DNA from: Bacteroidales bacterium
GTDB lineage: Bacteria > Bacteroidota > Bacteroidia > Bacteroidales > Muribaculaceae
Reading direction: 5' to 3'
Length of the DNA: 37,209 bases
Assembly: GCA_029007645.1 (NCBI GenBank)
Contig: JAQXIE010000004.1
Location: 1-37,209, forward strand
Shown here: positions 27,129 through 36,739 of the stretch, in pieces
Layout of the letters: the number at the start of each line of letters is the position of its first letter
How positions within the stretch are numbered: the stretch's first letter is position 1
Notes under the pieces: model-generated
Databases searched by the model: none
What the model saw: only the letters and a program-made list of their open reading frames with translations
Told to the model about the DNA's origin: nothing
Made by a program: the position numbers and the translations under genes

Positions 27129-27737
27129 TTACTGCCCTACCACCACTTTTGCGTGGCGCAGCACCTTATCGTTTATCGTATATCCGGTGTTGACCGTATC
27201 CAATATCTTTCCTTTCTGAGCCTCGTCCGGAACGGGCACCACCGATATCGCCTCATGTCGGTCTGCGTCGAACGCCTCGCCATTGGTAACCATCGGCTTG
27301 ACACCGTTCTTTTCCATATAATCCTTCAGCTTCTTGAAAATCAGCACCATGCCGTCGTGCAGGGCCTTCGGATCATCCGAATTCTCGCCATGCTTTATGG
27401 CTCGCTCCATGTCATCGACTATCGGCAACAGTCCGCGGAACACATTCTCGCCTGCATTCTTGATCAATTCCGACTTGTCCTTCAGCGTATGTTTGCGATA
27501 ATTGTCGAAATCGGCCATCAGGAACATATATTCTTTTTTCTCCTTTTCGAGCTGCGCCTTCAGACTGTCGATTTCCTTGCGGAGCTTCTCCTCCTCGGTC
27601 ATCGCCTCGTCAGCACCCGCTGCCCCGGCTTCCTCGGCTGCAACATCCTCTGCGGGCGTAGAATTCACAGCATCCACAACAACTTCGTCCTGGGGCTGTA
27701 CTGCCTCTTCGGGATTTTCTACTTTATTGTCTTCCAT
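27129..27737 (-). CDS. grpE: Nucleotide exchange factor GrpE
   Basis: Releases ADP from DnaK; 202 residues from the chosen start. An acidic N-terminal tail is followed by a long coiled coil (EEEKLRKEIDSLKAQLEKEKKEYMFLMADFDNYRKHTLKDK). The C-terminal beta domain has the GrpE signature region FDADRHEAISVVPVPDEAQKGKILDTVNTGYTINDKVLRHAKVVVGQ. The frame is open for 25 more codons to an ATG at 27812. That stretch is A-rich with low GC at third positions and looks like a leader, so I chose 27737. No CIRCE inverted repeat is seen upstream. Confidence 0.93.
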   Translation of the reverse strand: MEDNKVENPEEAVQPQDEVVVDAVNSTPAEDVAAEEAGAAGADEAMTEEEKLRKEIDSLKAQLEKEKKEYMFLMADFDNYRKHTLKDKSELIKNAGENVFRGLLPIVDDMERAIKHGENSDDPKALHDGMVLIFKKLKDYMEKNGVKPMVTNGEAFDADRHEAISVVPVPDEAQKGKILDTVNTGYTINDKVLRHAKVVVGQ

Positions 27738-27898
27738 CTTATTATGTGCTTTTCCTGTTCTTTTTCCGGAATTTTCTTTGTGAAAATGCCGCTTGTTCTT
27801 TCCCATATACATGCAAATATTATGCCAATAAATGTTAATAAACCACCCGAATCACAACAATCCGGCATGATTTTCGGGAACGATCATACACGACCCCC

Positions 27899-28798
27899 TC
27901 ACATCTTCAACAAATAAGCGCCTTCGAAGGTTGTAACATCCGACATTTCCGCATACGCTTCACGCGCCCGGGCTTCATTTTCATAGATTCCGTAGACCGA
28001 CGACCCGCTTCCCGTCATGGACGCATACAGCGCACCGCCCCCGTAAAGCCGCTCCTTGATCTCGCGCAGTTCGGGATGTTGTGGAAAAATGCTGTCTTCA
28101 AAATCGTTGTGCACCACAGCACGCCATTCCTCTATGGGAATCTCGCGTAGCCGGCGCAGATCGAAATCCGGTTCATGGGGCGTGACACCGGCAAATGCCT
28201 CGCGCGTGCTGATATACACATCGGGCTTGACCAGCACCAGCCATCGTCCCTTAATATCAAGTTCTATCGGTTCGAGCATTTCACCGATTCCCCATGCGTA
28301 AGCGGGGCTGTTTTCCAGAAAGAACGGACAGTCGGCACCGAGCTGCAGTGCCAGTTCACTCAGCCGGGCTTTGTCGCGCGGCCGGAAATCGCTCCGGTCG
28401 CCGTTCAGCGCCGAGTCGAGCGCCGAGAGCTGCTCCAGAGTCATCGCGGCGTCCGCGCTGCCGCCACCGCACCCCGCCCCGTCGGGCAGATGCTTCTCGA
28501 GAATCACTCGCGCTCCGAATCCGGGCGTGGCAAGTTCGGAGAAATATTTCTCCGCCGCTCTGTAGACTAAATTCTTCTCCAGCGGACATTCCATCTTGCA
28601 CCCCAGGAGTTCGACCTCGAATCCCGCCTCGGCACGGGGTAAAACCTCAAGCATGTCGCAGAAAGGTTCGGGATTCTCCGGAGTGCCGGCATAGAGACCG
28701 ATGGGGCAAAACACCGTCCGCAGTTCGTGGTAGCCGTCCTCGCGACGGCGCACTATCTGCAAGCCTATGTTTATCTTGGCGTTTACTATCCTGAGCAT
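27899..28798 (-). CDS. ispE: 4-diphosphocytidyl-2-C-methyl-D-erythritol kinase
   Basis: GHMP-family kinase of the non-mevalonate isoprenoid pathway, phosphorylating CDP-methylerythritol; 299 residues. The N-terminus NAKINIGLQIVRRREDGYHEL contains the substrate-binding lysine. The ATP-binding loop LPDGAGCGGGSADAAMTLEQL is the GHMP motif. The C-terminal MTGSGSSVYGIY is motif 3. I chose the ATG at 28798, 7 bases after the S9 peptidase stop. An earlier ATG at 28825 would overlap that gene and adds residues not typical of IspE. Confidence 0.95.
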   Translation of the reverse strand: MLRIVNAKINIGLQIVRRREDGYHELRTVFCPIGLYAGTPENPEPFCDMLEVLPRAEAGFEVELLGCKMECPLEKNLVYRAAEKYFSELATPGFGARVILEKHLPDGAGCGGGSADAAMTLEQLSALDSALNGDRSDFRPRDKARLSELALQLGADCPFFLENSPAYAWGIGEMLEPIELDIKGRWLVLVKPDVYISTREAFAGVTPHEPDFDLRRLREIPIEEWRAVVHNDFEDSIFPQHPELREIKERLYGGGALYASMTGSGSSVYGIYENEARAREAYAEMSDVTTFEGAYLLKM

Positions 28799-28805
28799 CG
28801 GCCTG

Positions 28806-31601
28806 TCACTTCGTTTCAAGTTCAAACCCGAACTCCTGTCCCTTGCGGATCATCGGCACGCCCTCCTTCATCCATTTGGGCATCGGATCACCTTTCAGAT
28901 AATGATCAAAGAACTGCTGCAGGCGTTTGGTTATATCCTTCCGGTTCTTACGGTCTTTGATGTTGTGCGATTCACCGTTGTACTGCAGCATCCACACGGG
29001 TTTCTGCAAGCGTCGCAGTGCCATAAACATCTCTATGCCCTGATACCAGGGCACAGCGCCGTCGTTATCGTTATGCATTATCAGCAGCGGCGTGTTGACC
29101 TTGTCGGCATGGAACACGGGCGAATTGGCGATATATTCCGCGGTTTTGTCCCAAAGCGTGCCGCCGATACGGCTCTGGCCCTGTTCGTACTGGGCTTGAC
29201 GGGAATCGCCCGATTCCCACCTGATGCCGCCATAAGCACTGGTCATGTTCGATACAGGCGCTCCCGAGCCTGCACATGCGAACATATTGGTCCGCGTCAC
29301 CAGGAAAGCCGTCTGATAGCCGCCCCAGCTCTGTCCGTCGATGCCGATACGTTCCTTGTCAATCCACGGATAACGACGGCACATCTCCTCCGCTCCGCTG
29401 CACACGTAATTGTAAGCGTCCTCGCCGGGACGTCCCGACGTATAATGGATATCGGGAACGAACACAACATATCCGCGGCTCACGTAGAACGGGTAATTCA
29501 CCCAGCTCCACGAAGGCTCCATCGTGTAATGCGTGTAAAGATCCTCGCTTCCGGTCTCGTAGAACACGCACAGCATCGGATATTTCTTCGATGTATCCAG
29601 ATCTTCGGGCACATACAGCACACCCTCGCTGGGCCGTCCGTCATATGTGTGCCAGCGCACCAGTTGTGCCGTACCCCATCGGTAATCCTTCAGCTGGTCG
29701 TTGACTGACGTGAGCTGACGAGCCTTCACAAAGTCCGTATTGTTGCTGAGCCATATTTCCGGGATTTCCGAGAAATTGCCACGCTGCCAGGTGAACACCT
29801 GCGCGTCGCGGGCCTGACGCACCCGGCGGTAACTGTGTCCGTCCAGGACGGCCAGATGCGGTTCGGCAGGCTTGCCGTAACGGGTCCAGCCCAATCCCTG
29901 ATATTTATCTTTGTAGTCGAATAGTTCGAGCACCATCAGGTCGCCGGGAGCTACACTACGACGCTCGCTGTCGAGATTCAGATATCTTATCCTGACGTTG
30001 CGGGCCGCTCCGGCTCCTTTGGTCAGATTCTCGGGCGCCTTCTCGCCACGCGGATCCAGGCTCCATAAGTCATGCTTGCCGTATACCAGCATCCGCTCGT
30101 CGCCCTTGCTCCATCCGGCATATCCCCATGTCTGCGACGGACCCGGATGTTCGTCGATCGTATCCCAAAGTTCCTCTGGAACCGCCGCGCCGACATCGAC
30201 GGTCTTGCCCGTGCGGATATCGTACACGTTCCATTTACGGTCGCGGAACCATGCCACATACCTGCCTTCGGGCGAGATGTGGGGTCTCTCCTCGAGCGCA
30301 TATTCTCCGACCTTGCGCCGCTCCCCGCTGTTAAGATTGACGATATACATGGGTGTCGGGGCATAATAGTCCCACTGCTCGCTGCGCATCGTCTGGCTCG
30401 GATCGAGCACCAGTGCCCAGTCGGCGTCCCAGCGGTCGCCCGGTATCACATCTTCAAGAAGCTTGTCGCTCAGCAGGGTCGTCTTCCAGTTTGACAGATC
30501 AACCGAAACGGGCATCGACACTTTGCGTATCTTATCCAGGAGACTTTTCTCCTTCGGAGGTGTCATCGGTGAATCCCAGCGCCATATGTCGAGCTTGCCT
30601 GTTTCGAAATCATAGATAGTCGTGTCGTCGGGAGCGATCACCGGAGCGACTCCGGCAATCAGCCTCTTGCCGTTATGCGAAAATTCCAGACTCGTGTACT
30701 GGTTGGGCCTCAGCGGATTGCCCTGGGCGTCCTTGAACAGCAATGGCACTTCCCGGCTGCTGCGCATCGGTTCGCGCAGATCGCACACATAGACCTGCGC
30801 GGCCTTCGAGCCGCTGTCGAGAGTATCCTGTGAACAGCTGTAAGCCAAATGGTTGCCGTCATAGCTCATCACCGGAGCACCGTAAAACGACTTATCTCGG
30901 TCAACGAGCACCAGCGATTTTTCCGGCAGATAAATAACACCGACTCCGCTTGTGCTCATGCTGTCCTTCTTTTCCTTGGCAAGCGTGACGGCCAATTTGC
31001 TGCCGTCGCGGCTGAAGCTCCAGTCCTTGACGTTCTTCACCACCTTTTCGGCGCCGCTCGGCATGTCACGGAGCACCACCGGCAGTTTCACGTCCTTATC
31101 CTTGAGGCGGGCGGGCTTGATATAAGCTGTGTCACAGCTGCTCCATGCCACCCATGTGCCCCCGTCTTTTCCGACCTTGTAATCCTTGACATTGGCGACT
31201 TTGACGATTTTGCGGGTTGTCAGGTCCACATATACCAGCGTGTCTGAAGGCATGTCGAAATCCTTCTTCTTATTGATTTTAGCCTTGCGCGTCATGGCAT
31301 ATTCCGGCTTCACGAGTGCCAAGCACCACCGACTGTCGGCCGTGAACGTCGGCCGATAACCGCGAGGAATCCTGACCTCACGGCCGTTGCGCGTGTTGCG
31401 GAACAGCAACTCGCCGTCGCCTGCCTGAGGATTGACGGCATATGCCGCCCATTCTCCGTTGCGGCTCAGCCCATAATTGGTCACGCTCTTCCACTGATCG
31501 AAATCCTCATGACCCAACGCCCGCTTTTCGGCACTGGCTCCCAAAGCCATCGCCATCGCAGCCATTACCGCTACCATTCCTGCTGTTATCGTCCGCCTCA
31601 T
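28806..31601 (-). CDS. Secreted S9 family (prolyl oligopeptidase-type) peptidase
   Basis: 931 residues with a signal peptide (residues 1-24, ending GASA). Residues ~30-640 have the WD/beta-propeller-like repeats of the S9 family. The C-terminal ~270 form the alpha/beta-hydrolase domain. The catalytic triad is visible as Ser758 in GQSWGGY, Asp847 in HNDNDGAVPW and His879 in GESHN. It probably acts on short peptides in the periplasm or at the surface, important for peptide-using gut Bacteroidales (inference). The start lies just after a 7-base tandem repeat. The exact specificity (dipeptidyl- or acylaminoacyl-type) cannot be told. Confidence 0.92.
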   Translation of the reverse strand: MRRTITAGMVAVMAAMAMALGASAEKRALGHEDFDQWKSVTNYGLSRNGEWAAYAVNPQAGDGELLFRNTRNGREVRIPRGYRPTFTADSRWCLALVKPEYAMTRKAKINKKKDFDMPSDTLVYVDLTTRKIVKVANVKDYKVGKDGGTWVAWSSCDTAYIKPARLKDKDVKLPVVLRDMPSGAEKVVKNVKDWSFSRDGSKLAVTLAKEKKDSMSTSGVGVIYLPEKSLVLVDRDKSFYGAPVMSYDGNHLAYSCSQDTLDSGSKAAQVYVCDLREPMRSSREVPLLFKDAQGNPLRPNQYTSLEFSHNGKRLIAGVAPVIAPDDTTIYDFETGKLDIWRWDSPMTPPKEKSLLDKIRKVSMPVSVDLSNWKTTLLSDKLLEDVIPGDRWDADWALVLDPSQTMRSEQWDYYAPTPMYIVNLNSGERRKVGEYALEERPHISPEGRYVAWFRDRKWNVYDIRTGKTVDVGAAVPEELWDTIDEHPGPSQTWGYAGWSKGDERMLVYGKHDLWSLDPRGEKAPENLTKGAGAARNVRIRYLNLDSERRSVAPGDLMVLELFDYKDKYQGLGWTRYGKPAEPHLAVLDGHSYRRVRQARDAQVFTWQRGNFSEIPEIWLSNNTDFVKARQLTSVNDQLKDYRWGTAQLVRWHTYDGRPSEGVLYVPEDLDTSKKYPMLCVFYETGSEDLYTHYTMEPSWSWVNYPFYVSRGYVVFVPDIHYTSGRPGEDAYNYVCSGAEEMCRRYPWIDKERIGIDGQSWGGYQTAFLVTRTNMFACAGSGAPVSNMTSAYGGIRWESGDSRQAQYEQGQSRIGGTLWDKTAEYIANSPVFHADKVNTPLLIMHNDNDGAVPWYQGIEMFMALRRLQKPVWMLQYNGESHNIKDRKNRKDITKRLQQFFDHYLKGDPMPKWMKEGVPMIRKGQEFGFELETK

Positions 31602-31608
31602 CTTACCT

Positions 31609-31640
31609 ATTCAAAATTCAACATTCAAAATTCAAAATTC
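31609..31640. repeat. 7-bp tandem repeat (ATTCAAA, four units)
   Basis: Units at 31609, 31616 (ATTCAAC), 31623 and 31630, followed by a partial ATTC. It fills almost all of the 43-base gap between ribBA and the S9 peptidase start codon. On the transcribed strand it reads GAATTTT repeats, so TTTG-like elements recur every 7 bases. Confidence 0.85.
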
Positions 31641-31644
31641 CCAA

Positions 31645-32859
31645 TCACACCTTATGTAAATCGTGTCCCATGCGCTCCTTCTTGGTGCGCATATAGAAAC
31701 GGTTGTACTCATTGGGCTCGATTTCAATAGGAATAGTCTCCGTAATCTCAAGGCCGTATCCATCGAGTCCGATGCGCTTCATCGGGTTGTTGGTGATCAG
31801 CTTCATCTTGGTAATTCCGAGCGAATGAAGGATATTCGCGCCCACACCGTAGTCGCGTTCATCGGCCTTGTGACCCAGATGCAGATTGGCGTCTACGGTG
31901 TCCAGTCCGTTCTCCTGCAGTTTGTATGCGCGGATCTTATCCATCAGTCCGATGCCGCGGCCTTCCTGAATCAGGTAGATCACAGCGCCGCGGCCTTCCT
32001 TCTCGATGTATTGCATGGCGCGGTGCAGCTGTTCGCCGCATTCGCAGCGCTTCGATGCAAAGATGTCGCCGGTGGCACAGGAACTGTGCACGCGCACGGG
32101 CACCGGTTCATCGCCTGTAATGTCTCCTTTGATCAGCGCAATGTGCTCCAGCCCTTTGTCCTTCTGACGGAACGGTATGAGATGGAAGTGACCGTATGCT
32201 GTGGGCAGGTCCACCTCCTCGCCGCGCTCCACAAGCGAGTCGTTCTGCAGCCGGTATGATATCAGATCGCGGATGCTGATCAGCTTCAGGCCCCACTCAT
32301 CGGCGTGTTTCCTGAGCTCGGGCAGACGAGCCATCGTGCCGTCGTCGTTCATTATCTCCATCAGCACGCCGGCAGGCTGCAGTCCTGCAAGACGACACAG
32401 GTCGACAGCGGCCTCCGTATGTCCGGCGCGCTGCAGCACGCCGCGGTCCTGGGCATACAGAGGGTTGATGTGTCCAGGACGACCGAAGGTCTCCGGCACC
32501 GACGCCGGATCGGCAAGCGCCCGCAGTGTGGCGGCACGGTCGGCAGCCGAAACACCCGTGGTGCATCCCTCCAGCTTGTCAACAGTCACCGTGAACGGCG
32601 TACCCAGCATCGAAGTGTTGTCCTCCACCTGCTTCTCAAGACCCAGTTCGGTGCAACGCTGCAACGTAATCGGAGCGCACAGCACGCCGCGGGCATTCTT
32701 CAGCATAAAGTTCACGTCCTCGGGCGTGATCTTCTCCGCGGCCATGATCAGGTCTCCTTCGTTCTCGCGGTCCTCGTCGTCAACCACTATAACCATCTCG
32801 CCCTTGCGAAACGATTCGATGGCATCCTCTATCTTGTCAAGTCTTATGTTTTTGTCCAT
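31645..32859 (-). CDS. ribBA: Bifunctional riboflavin enzyme: DHBP synthase / GTP cyclohydrolase II
   Basis: Supplies both precursors of riboflavin; 404 residues. The N-terminal RibB half has [10 protein letters not shown] (residues 27-36) and the RPGHINPL...[11 protein letters not shown] block. The C-terminal RibA half has the zinc motif [18 protein letters not shown] (~258-275) and the [16 protein letters not shown] loop with catalytic residues. It starts 2 bases after rsmD, so no FMN riboswitch precedes it; expression seems tied to the asparaginase-rsmD operon. Confidence 0.97.
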   Translation of the reverse strand: MDKNIRLDKIEDAIESFRKGEMVIVVDDEDRENEGDLIMAAEKITPEDVNFMLKNARGVLCAPITLQRCTELGLEKQVEDNTSMLGTPFTVTVDKLEGCTTGVSAADRAATLRALADPASVPETFGRPGHINPLYAQDRGVLQRAGHTEAAVDLCRLAGLQPAGVLMEIMNDDGTMARLPELRKHADEWGLKLISIRDLISYRLQNDSLVERGEEVDLPTAYGHFHLIPFRQKDKGLEHIALIKGDITGDEPVPVRVHSSCATGDIFASKRCECGEQLHRAMQYIEKEGRGAVIYLIQEGRGIGLMDKIRAYKLQENGLDTVDANLHLGHKADERDYGVGANILHSLGITKMKLITNNPMKRIGLDGYGLEITETIPIEIEPNEYNRFYMRTKKERMGHDLHKV

Positions 32860-32861
32860 AA

Positions 32862-33443
32862 TTATTGTTCAGTTTCCTTATCTTCATTATCGTCGTCGAC
32901 CGGTACGGCCGCCGTTCTGAAAAAGCTGAAATTCACACTGCCGTAACTGCGACGCTCCATAAACTCCGGCAGGCCGCTGAAATCAAAACTTCCGCTGTGC
33001 TCCACAATCACCAGGCCTCCGGGCTTCGCCACGCCGGAACGCATGATCAGCTCCGGAATTTCGCCGAAACGGGGATGATTGTAGGGCGGATCGGCAAAAA
33101 CCACGTCATAACAGCCACGCGGCTTGGCCAGAAAGCGGAACACATCGCCACGCAACAGCTTCAGCACCGTGTCGCCGAGTTTCTCCTTGACCGACAGGAT
33201 GAACCGGCCCTGCACCGGAGCCTCTTCGACAGCCGTCACCTCCGCGGCTCCGCGCGACACGAACTCCCAGCTTATGGCTCCTGTTCCTGCAAACAGGTCC
33301 AGAACCCTGCTGCCCTCGATCTCGTCACGGTTATCAAGCACGTTGAACAGGTTCTCACGTGCGAAATCGGTTGTAGGGCGCGCCGTGATGTTTTTCGGAA
33401 CATCAAAGCGGCGCCTTCCGTATTTACCTCTTATTATCCTCAT
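32862..33443 (-). CDS. rsmD: 16S rRNA (guanine(966)-N2)-methyltransferase RsmD
   Basis: SAM-dependent methyltransferase acting on 16S rRNA G966; 193 residues. The SAM-binding motif I is [19 protein letters not shown], and the catalytic motif IV is FADPPYNH. The N-terminal [35 protein letters not shown] is typical. The C-terminal ~12 residues are an acidic tail. Its ATG overlaps the stop of the DUF3822 gene (ATGA), suggesting coupling. Confidence 0.95.
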   Translation of the reverse strand: MRIIRGKYGRRRFDVPKNITARPTTDFARENLFNVLDNRDEIEGSRVLDLFAGTGAISWEFVSRGAAEVTAVEEAPVQGRFILSVKEKLGDTVLKLLRGDVFRFLAKPRGCYDVVFADPPYNHPRFGEIPELIMRSGVAKPGGLVIVEHSGSFDFSGLPEFMERRSYGSVNFSFFRTAAVPVDDDNEDKETEQ

Positions 33444-34252
33444 GTTCTCATCAGCATAGCCGCGGTCAGCGACATTCCGGCCTTGACCGCGATTCCGGGC
33501 ACCAGCGTCATCATCACATAAGCCACTTCCCGGCGCAGTTCCTGCACAAGTTCGTTCCTTATTTCCCGCTCGCCCGACAGCGAGACATGCACGGCCTTCG
33601 GATCCAGCCCGTACACTTCCAGGATATTGAACAGATGGTAGCGGATATCCTCCTTGTCGTGCCAGTCGTGGGTCACGGCCAGAAGCAGCCGTCGGCCGTC
33701 CATCACTATGTAATCGGCCTCATTGCGACGCACGTCGATATATACCCGGGGCATGTCGGCTGTACGCTCTCCAAGCCGTCTCACCAGTACCGACTGATGG
33801 CAGCGGATGCGCGCTCCGGGGAAAGTGCGCTGCAGAAAGCTCTGCAGACCCGGCGCCAACGTGTAGAGACACACGCAGCCGTCGGCGTAATCCCGCATTA
33901 TGTCATCGTCGTCGGCCGCAAAGACTTCCTTGAATATCATTTCGCCGGGATCGTCGTCGCCGTCCACAACGGCCTCGGGAGCCCACAGCACCCGGTTTGT
34001 CTCGATCGCTATGTCGGCGGCAAAATCGTCAAGCAGCTGGGGATGATCGTAAACGGCATTCTCGATACGCGACAGCAGGTTGTCGTCGTCCCCCTCCCAG
34101 CTGAGCCTGAACATTGTCTCGACATCCGACATCGGATTCTCGACATTGCGCAGATAGGCCTCCATGCCATGGCGCGAAATCACCATAACGAGCCGCCAAT
34201 CCGACGGATCACCTACCGGTATGCTCCTGGAGTTGTTGCCGCTCTCGTCCAT
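33440..34252 (-). CDS. DUF3822 family protein
   Basis: 270 residues, soluble, no signal peptide. It matches the Bacteroidetes family of unknown function found next to rsmD (from memory: DUF3822, an actin/PilM-like fold is suspected). Typical segments are SRHGMEAYLRNVEN, the acidic middle, and YIDVRRNEADYIVMDGRRLLLAVTHDWHDKEDIRYHLFNILEVYGLDP. The ATG at 34252 sits one base after the asparaginase stop and was preferred over 34273, which overlaps that gene. No catalytic motif is apparent; its conserved pairing with rsmD hints at a link to ribosome maturation, unproven. Confidence 0.8.
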   Translation of the reverse strand: MDESGNNSRSIPVGDPSDWRLVMVISRHGMEAYLRNVENPMSDVETMFRLSWEGDDDNLLSRIENAVYDHPQLLDDFAADIAIETNRVLWAPEAVVDGDDDPGEMIFKEVFAADDDDIMRDYADGCVCLYTLAPGLQSFLQRTFPGARIRCHQSVLVRRLGERTADMPRVYIDVRRNEADYIVMDGRRLLLAVTHDWHDKEDIRYHLFNILEVYGLDPKAVHVSLSGEREIRNELVQELRREVAYVMMTLVPGIAVKAGMSLTAAMLMRT

Positions 34253-34253
34253 C

Positions 34254-35402
34254 TCATTCGTGCATTTCGCCAACCAGCGGCGTCATCATCATGCGTTTCA
34301 CCGTCTCCGCGTCATAATTGCGCGCAAACAGGAACATCAGCTTCGTTATGGCGGCCTCCGTGGTCAGGTCGCGCCCCGATATCACTCCGGCCTCGGCCAG
34401 TCCCTTGCCGGTCTCATAGAGCGTGGTGTCCACCATTCCGTTGTTGCACTGCGTCACATTGACTATGACCACGCCTCGGTCGACAGTCTCGCGCAGCGCC
34501 TCGAGGAAATGGCGGTCGGTCGGCGCATTCCCCGCGCCGTATGTTTTCAGCACGACTCCCTTGAGACCGGGCGCGCTGAGGAAATATCTTACAAAGTCCA
34601 CCTGCAGTCCGGGGAAAAGGCTCAGACACATAATGTTGGGATCCATGCCGTAATGCACGCGCAACGGATCATCCGTATGCGGACGCCACAGAGCATCCTC
34701 GCGGAAAGATATCCCAAGGCCGATCTTGGCCAACCTCGGAAAATTGTTGCTCTTGAAAGCATTGAAGTTGTCGGCCGAATATTTTGTACTCCGGTTGCCG
34801 CGCCACAGGTAATCATCAAACATGATGCATACTTCCTGAACCATCGGCTGTCCGGTTTCGTCCAGGGCGGCCGCCACCTGAATGGCCGTGATCAGATTCT
34901 CCTCGCCATCGTTGCGCACCTCCCCCACAGGCAGCTGGCTGCCGGTTATCACCACCGGCTTGCGCACGTTCTCGAGCATATAGCTCAGCGCCGACGATGT
35001 ATATGCCATTGTGTCTGTGCCGTGCAAAATCACAAAGCCGTCGTAACTGTGGTAGTTCTCCTCTATCACCTTCGCCATCATGTCCCAATGTACCGGCTTA
35101 ATCGATGAGGAGTCAAGCGGATGCTCAAACTGGAAATAATCCATGTCGTAATTCAACCGCTTCAACTTCGGCACATTTTCTATTAGATAATCGAAATTGT
35201 AAGGTTCAAGTCTGCCCGTGGCAGGATTTTCCGTCATACCAATCGTACCTCCGGTGTAGATAATCAATATCTTCGGATGCTTGTCGGTAGGCACTTCCTC
35301 AAGACGCGTCAGCGTCCCGATTTCCCCACATTTCAATCCTTCGGCCTGAATTTCCATAGTTTCATTATCCTTTTGCAACCAGACAACACCTCCAGTGCTC
35401 AT
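34254..35402 (-). CDS. ansA: Type I (cytoplasmic) L-asparaginase
   Basis: Hydrolyses asparagine to aspartate and ammonia; 382 residues. The nucleophile loop IIYTGGTIGM (Thr53 by alignment to known enzymes) and the second motif VILHGTDTMAYTSSALSY (Thr129-Asp130) are present. No signal peptide is seen, so it is cytoplasmic. The first 40 residues precede the usual start of the fold; an internal ATG at 35357 is an alternative start. It is the first gene of a tight operon with DUF3822, rsmD and ribBA. Confidence 0.93.
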   Translation of the reverse strand: MSTGGVVWLQKDNETMEIQAEGLKCGEIGTLTRLEEVPTDKHPKILIIYTGGTIGMTENPATGRLEPYNFDYLIENVPKLKRLNYDMDYFQFEHPLDSSSIKPVHWDMMAKVIEENYHSYDGFVILHGTDTMAYTSSALSYMLENVRKPVVITGSQLPVGEVRNDGEENLITAIQVAAALDETGQPMVQEVCIMFDDYLWRGNRSTKYSADNFNAFKSNNFPRLAKIGLGISFREDALWRPHTDDPLRVHYGMDPNIMCLSLFPGLQVDFVRYFLSAPGLKGVVLKTYGAGNAPTDRHFLEALRETVDRGVVIVNVTQCNNGMVDTTLYETGKGLAEAGVISGRDLTTEAAITKLMFLFARNYDAETVKRMMMTPLVGEMHE

Positions 35403-35452
35403 TTTGCCATTTAATCGGCATCACTTTAAAAGCACATTATGCTTTCATTGCA

Positions 35453-35460
35453 CAAATTTA
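35453..35460 (-). promoter_or_regulatory. Predicted -7 element for the asparaginase operon
   Basis: TAAATTTG on the minus strand matches TAnnTTTG exactly, giving a leader of about 45 bases before the start at 35402. The position of the -33 element is T-rich (part of the preceding terminator) but is not TTTG, so the match is only half complete. Confidence 0.5.
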
Positions 35461-35476
35461 ACAAAAAAAACCACAT

Positions 35477-35508
35477 AAAAAAAATCGCGGCCACAGTGGA
35501 CCGCGATT
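35477..35508 (-). terminator. Intrinsic terminator of the 384-residue secreted protein gene
   Basis: AATCGCGG (35483-35490) pairs with CCGCGATT (35501-35508), with a short inner CCA/TGG stem. On the minus strand eight T follow. It lies 26 bases past the upstream gene's stop and close to the asparaginase promoter. Confidence 0.9.
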
Positions 35509-35533
35509 CCTTTTATCTGTTGTATCAACGACT

Positions 35534-36688
35534 TCAGAACATCACTTTCATGCTCTTGCCATCCTTAACTACAATGTTGAGGCCCTTCTCGGGTTTGTCG
35601 ATGCGCACGCCCTGCATGTTGTAATACTTTACAGCGCCGTTTGCAACCGTCACACCTTTCACGCCAGCACTCTTGGCATCGTAGCTGATCACGTAGATCG
35701 AAGGAGCATCCTGATATACGGTTACCAGTACCAGCATGTCGTATGTGCCGGCCGGTACGGATGCCAGCTCGTAGTTGTTGCGGAAATTCAGCGTCACGCC
35801 GTCGCTCGTGCCAGTAAAGTTTTCCTTGGCGCTCGGAGTTTCGGCAGCAAACTCTACCCTGTCGATCTCAATGACATTGTTCACAAGTGCTGTAGTCACG
35901 TCAGCAGCGGCGACAACCTTGGGTGTAAATGAGCCGTTCTCGGTCGATGCGGGGAATGTGGTCACGGGTTCCAGCTCCGGAGTTGCTCCCTGATAAAGCT
36001 TGTAGGTGGCATTATAGCCGGCAGGGATGATATTGCCAGTGGCATATTCATTGGCGCCGTACAGCTGGATGAAATCACCCGCAGCATCGCATGCGTAAAC
36101 ATTGTTGTAGCGTACGAATGCCACTGTCATCGGGAAGTTCACCTTGACCTGGCTGTCGGATGACACTGCCAGAATTTCCTTGATGCTGTTGACTTCAGTC
36201 ACCGTGGGAGGAGCGATCGTAGCCTCGTCGCTGACAACTACCTTCTTGATACGAAGCTGCTTCTCCTCGGCCAATCCGGTGAAAGTCTTGCTTCCGGCAG
36301 CGTTGGTGCAAGTGTAGAGATTCTCTGTCAGAGCGCCTGTCCATCCATCGGAAAGCGTCATCGTGCCAATATACTGGTTATCGTTGTAAGTATCGTATGT
36401 TATGGCGATACATTTCATATCCACGCTCTCAGATGTGATCGTGAATGAAGTTCCCTTGTAGACTCTCCAGGAATTCTTGTTGTCGGCCGGACTTACCAGA
36501 TTGGTTGCTGTCGTACTTACCTTCTGGGTTGTGATTGTGAATCCGTTGGCATCCTTTGCTCGGCTCCAGCCTGCGCCGTCACCTGTCCATTCTCCGGCGT
36601 TCGAGATATCGAACACCGTATACTCAGTGGCATTCGCACCGAGAATACCAAGGGCGGCAACGCCCATTGCGAGTAAAAATTTTTTCAT
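35534..36688 (-). CDS. Secreted protein with C-terminal sorting-like domain, function unknown
   Basis: 384 residues. The signal peptide is residues 1-20 (MKKFLLAMGVAALGILGANA). Residues ~25-155 are a beta-rich domain with many Thr/Trp/Tyr. Residues ~160-320 include a segment VNSIKEILAVSSDSQVKVNF...VYACDAAGDFIQLYG that looks like an OB-fold domain. The last ~35 residues, VKYYNMQGVRIDKPEKGLNIVVKDGKSMKVMF, resemble the YYNxQGxR...GxYI end found on many Bacteroidales extracellular proteins, like a short type IX sorting domain. It has its own promoter and terminator. The substrate or partner is unknown. Confidence 0.88.
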   Translation of the reverse strand: MKKFLLAMGVAALGILGANATEYTVFDISNAGEWTGDGAGWSRAKDANGFTITTQKVSTTATNLVSPADNKNSWRVYKGTSFTITSESVDMKCIAITYDTYNDNQYIGTMTLSDGWTGALTENLYTCTNAAGSKTFTGLAEEKQLRIKKVVVSDEATIAPPTVTEVNSIKEILAVSSDSQVKVNFPMTVAFVRYNNVYACDAAGDFIQLYGANEYATGNIIPAGYNATYKLYQGATPELEPVTTFPASTENGSFTPKVVAAADVTTALVNNVIEIDRVEFAAETPSAKENFTGTSDGVTLNFRNNYELASVPAGTYDMLVLVTVYQDAPSIYVISYDAKSAGVKGVTVANGAVKYYNMQGVRIDKPEKGLNIVVKDGKSMKVMF

Positions 36689-36739
36689 AGTGTTTTGTAT
36701 TGGTATTACTTGATTCAGTATTTTGGTTTTTCAGTCCTG

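Noticed and set aside
27738-27898. CIRCE-type heat-shock operator upstream of grpE
   Set aside because: No TTAGCACTC/GAGTGCTAA inverted repeat is present in the leader.
31645-32900. FMN riboswitch for ribBA
   Set aside because: Only 2 bases separate rsmD and ribBA, and no riboswitch fold can fit.
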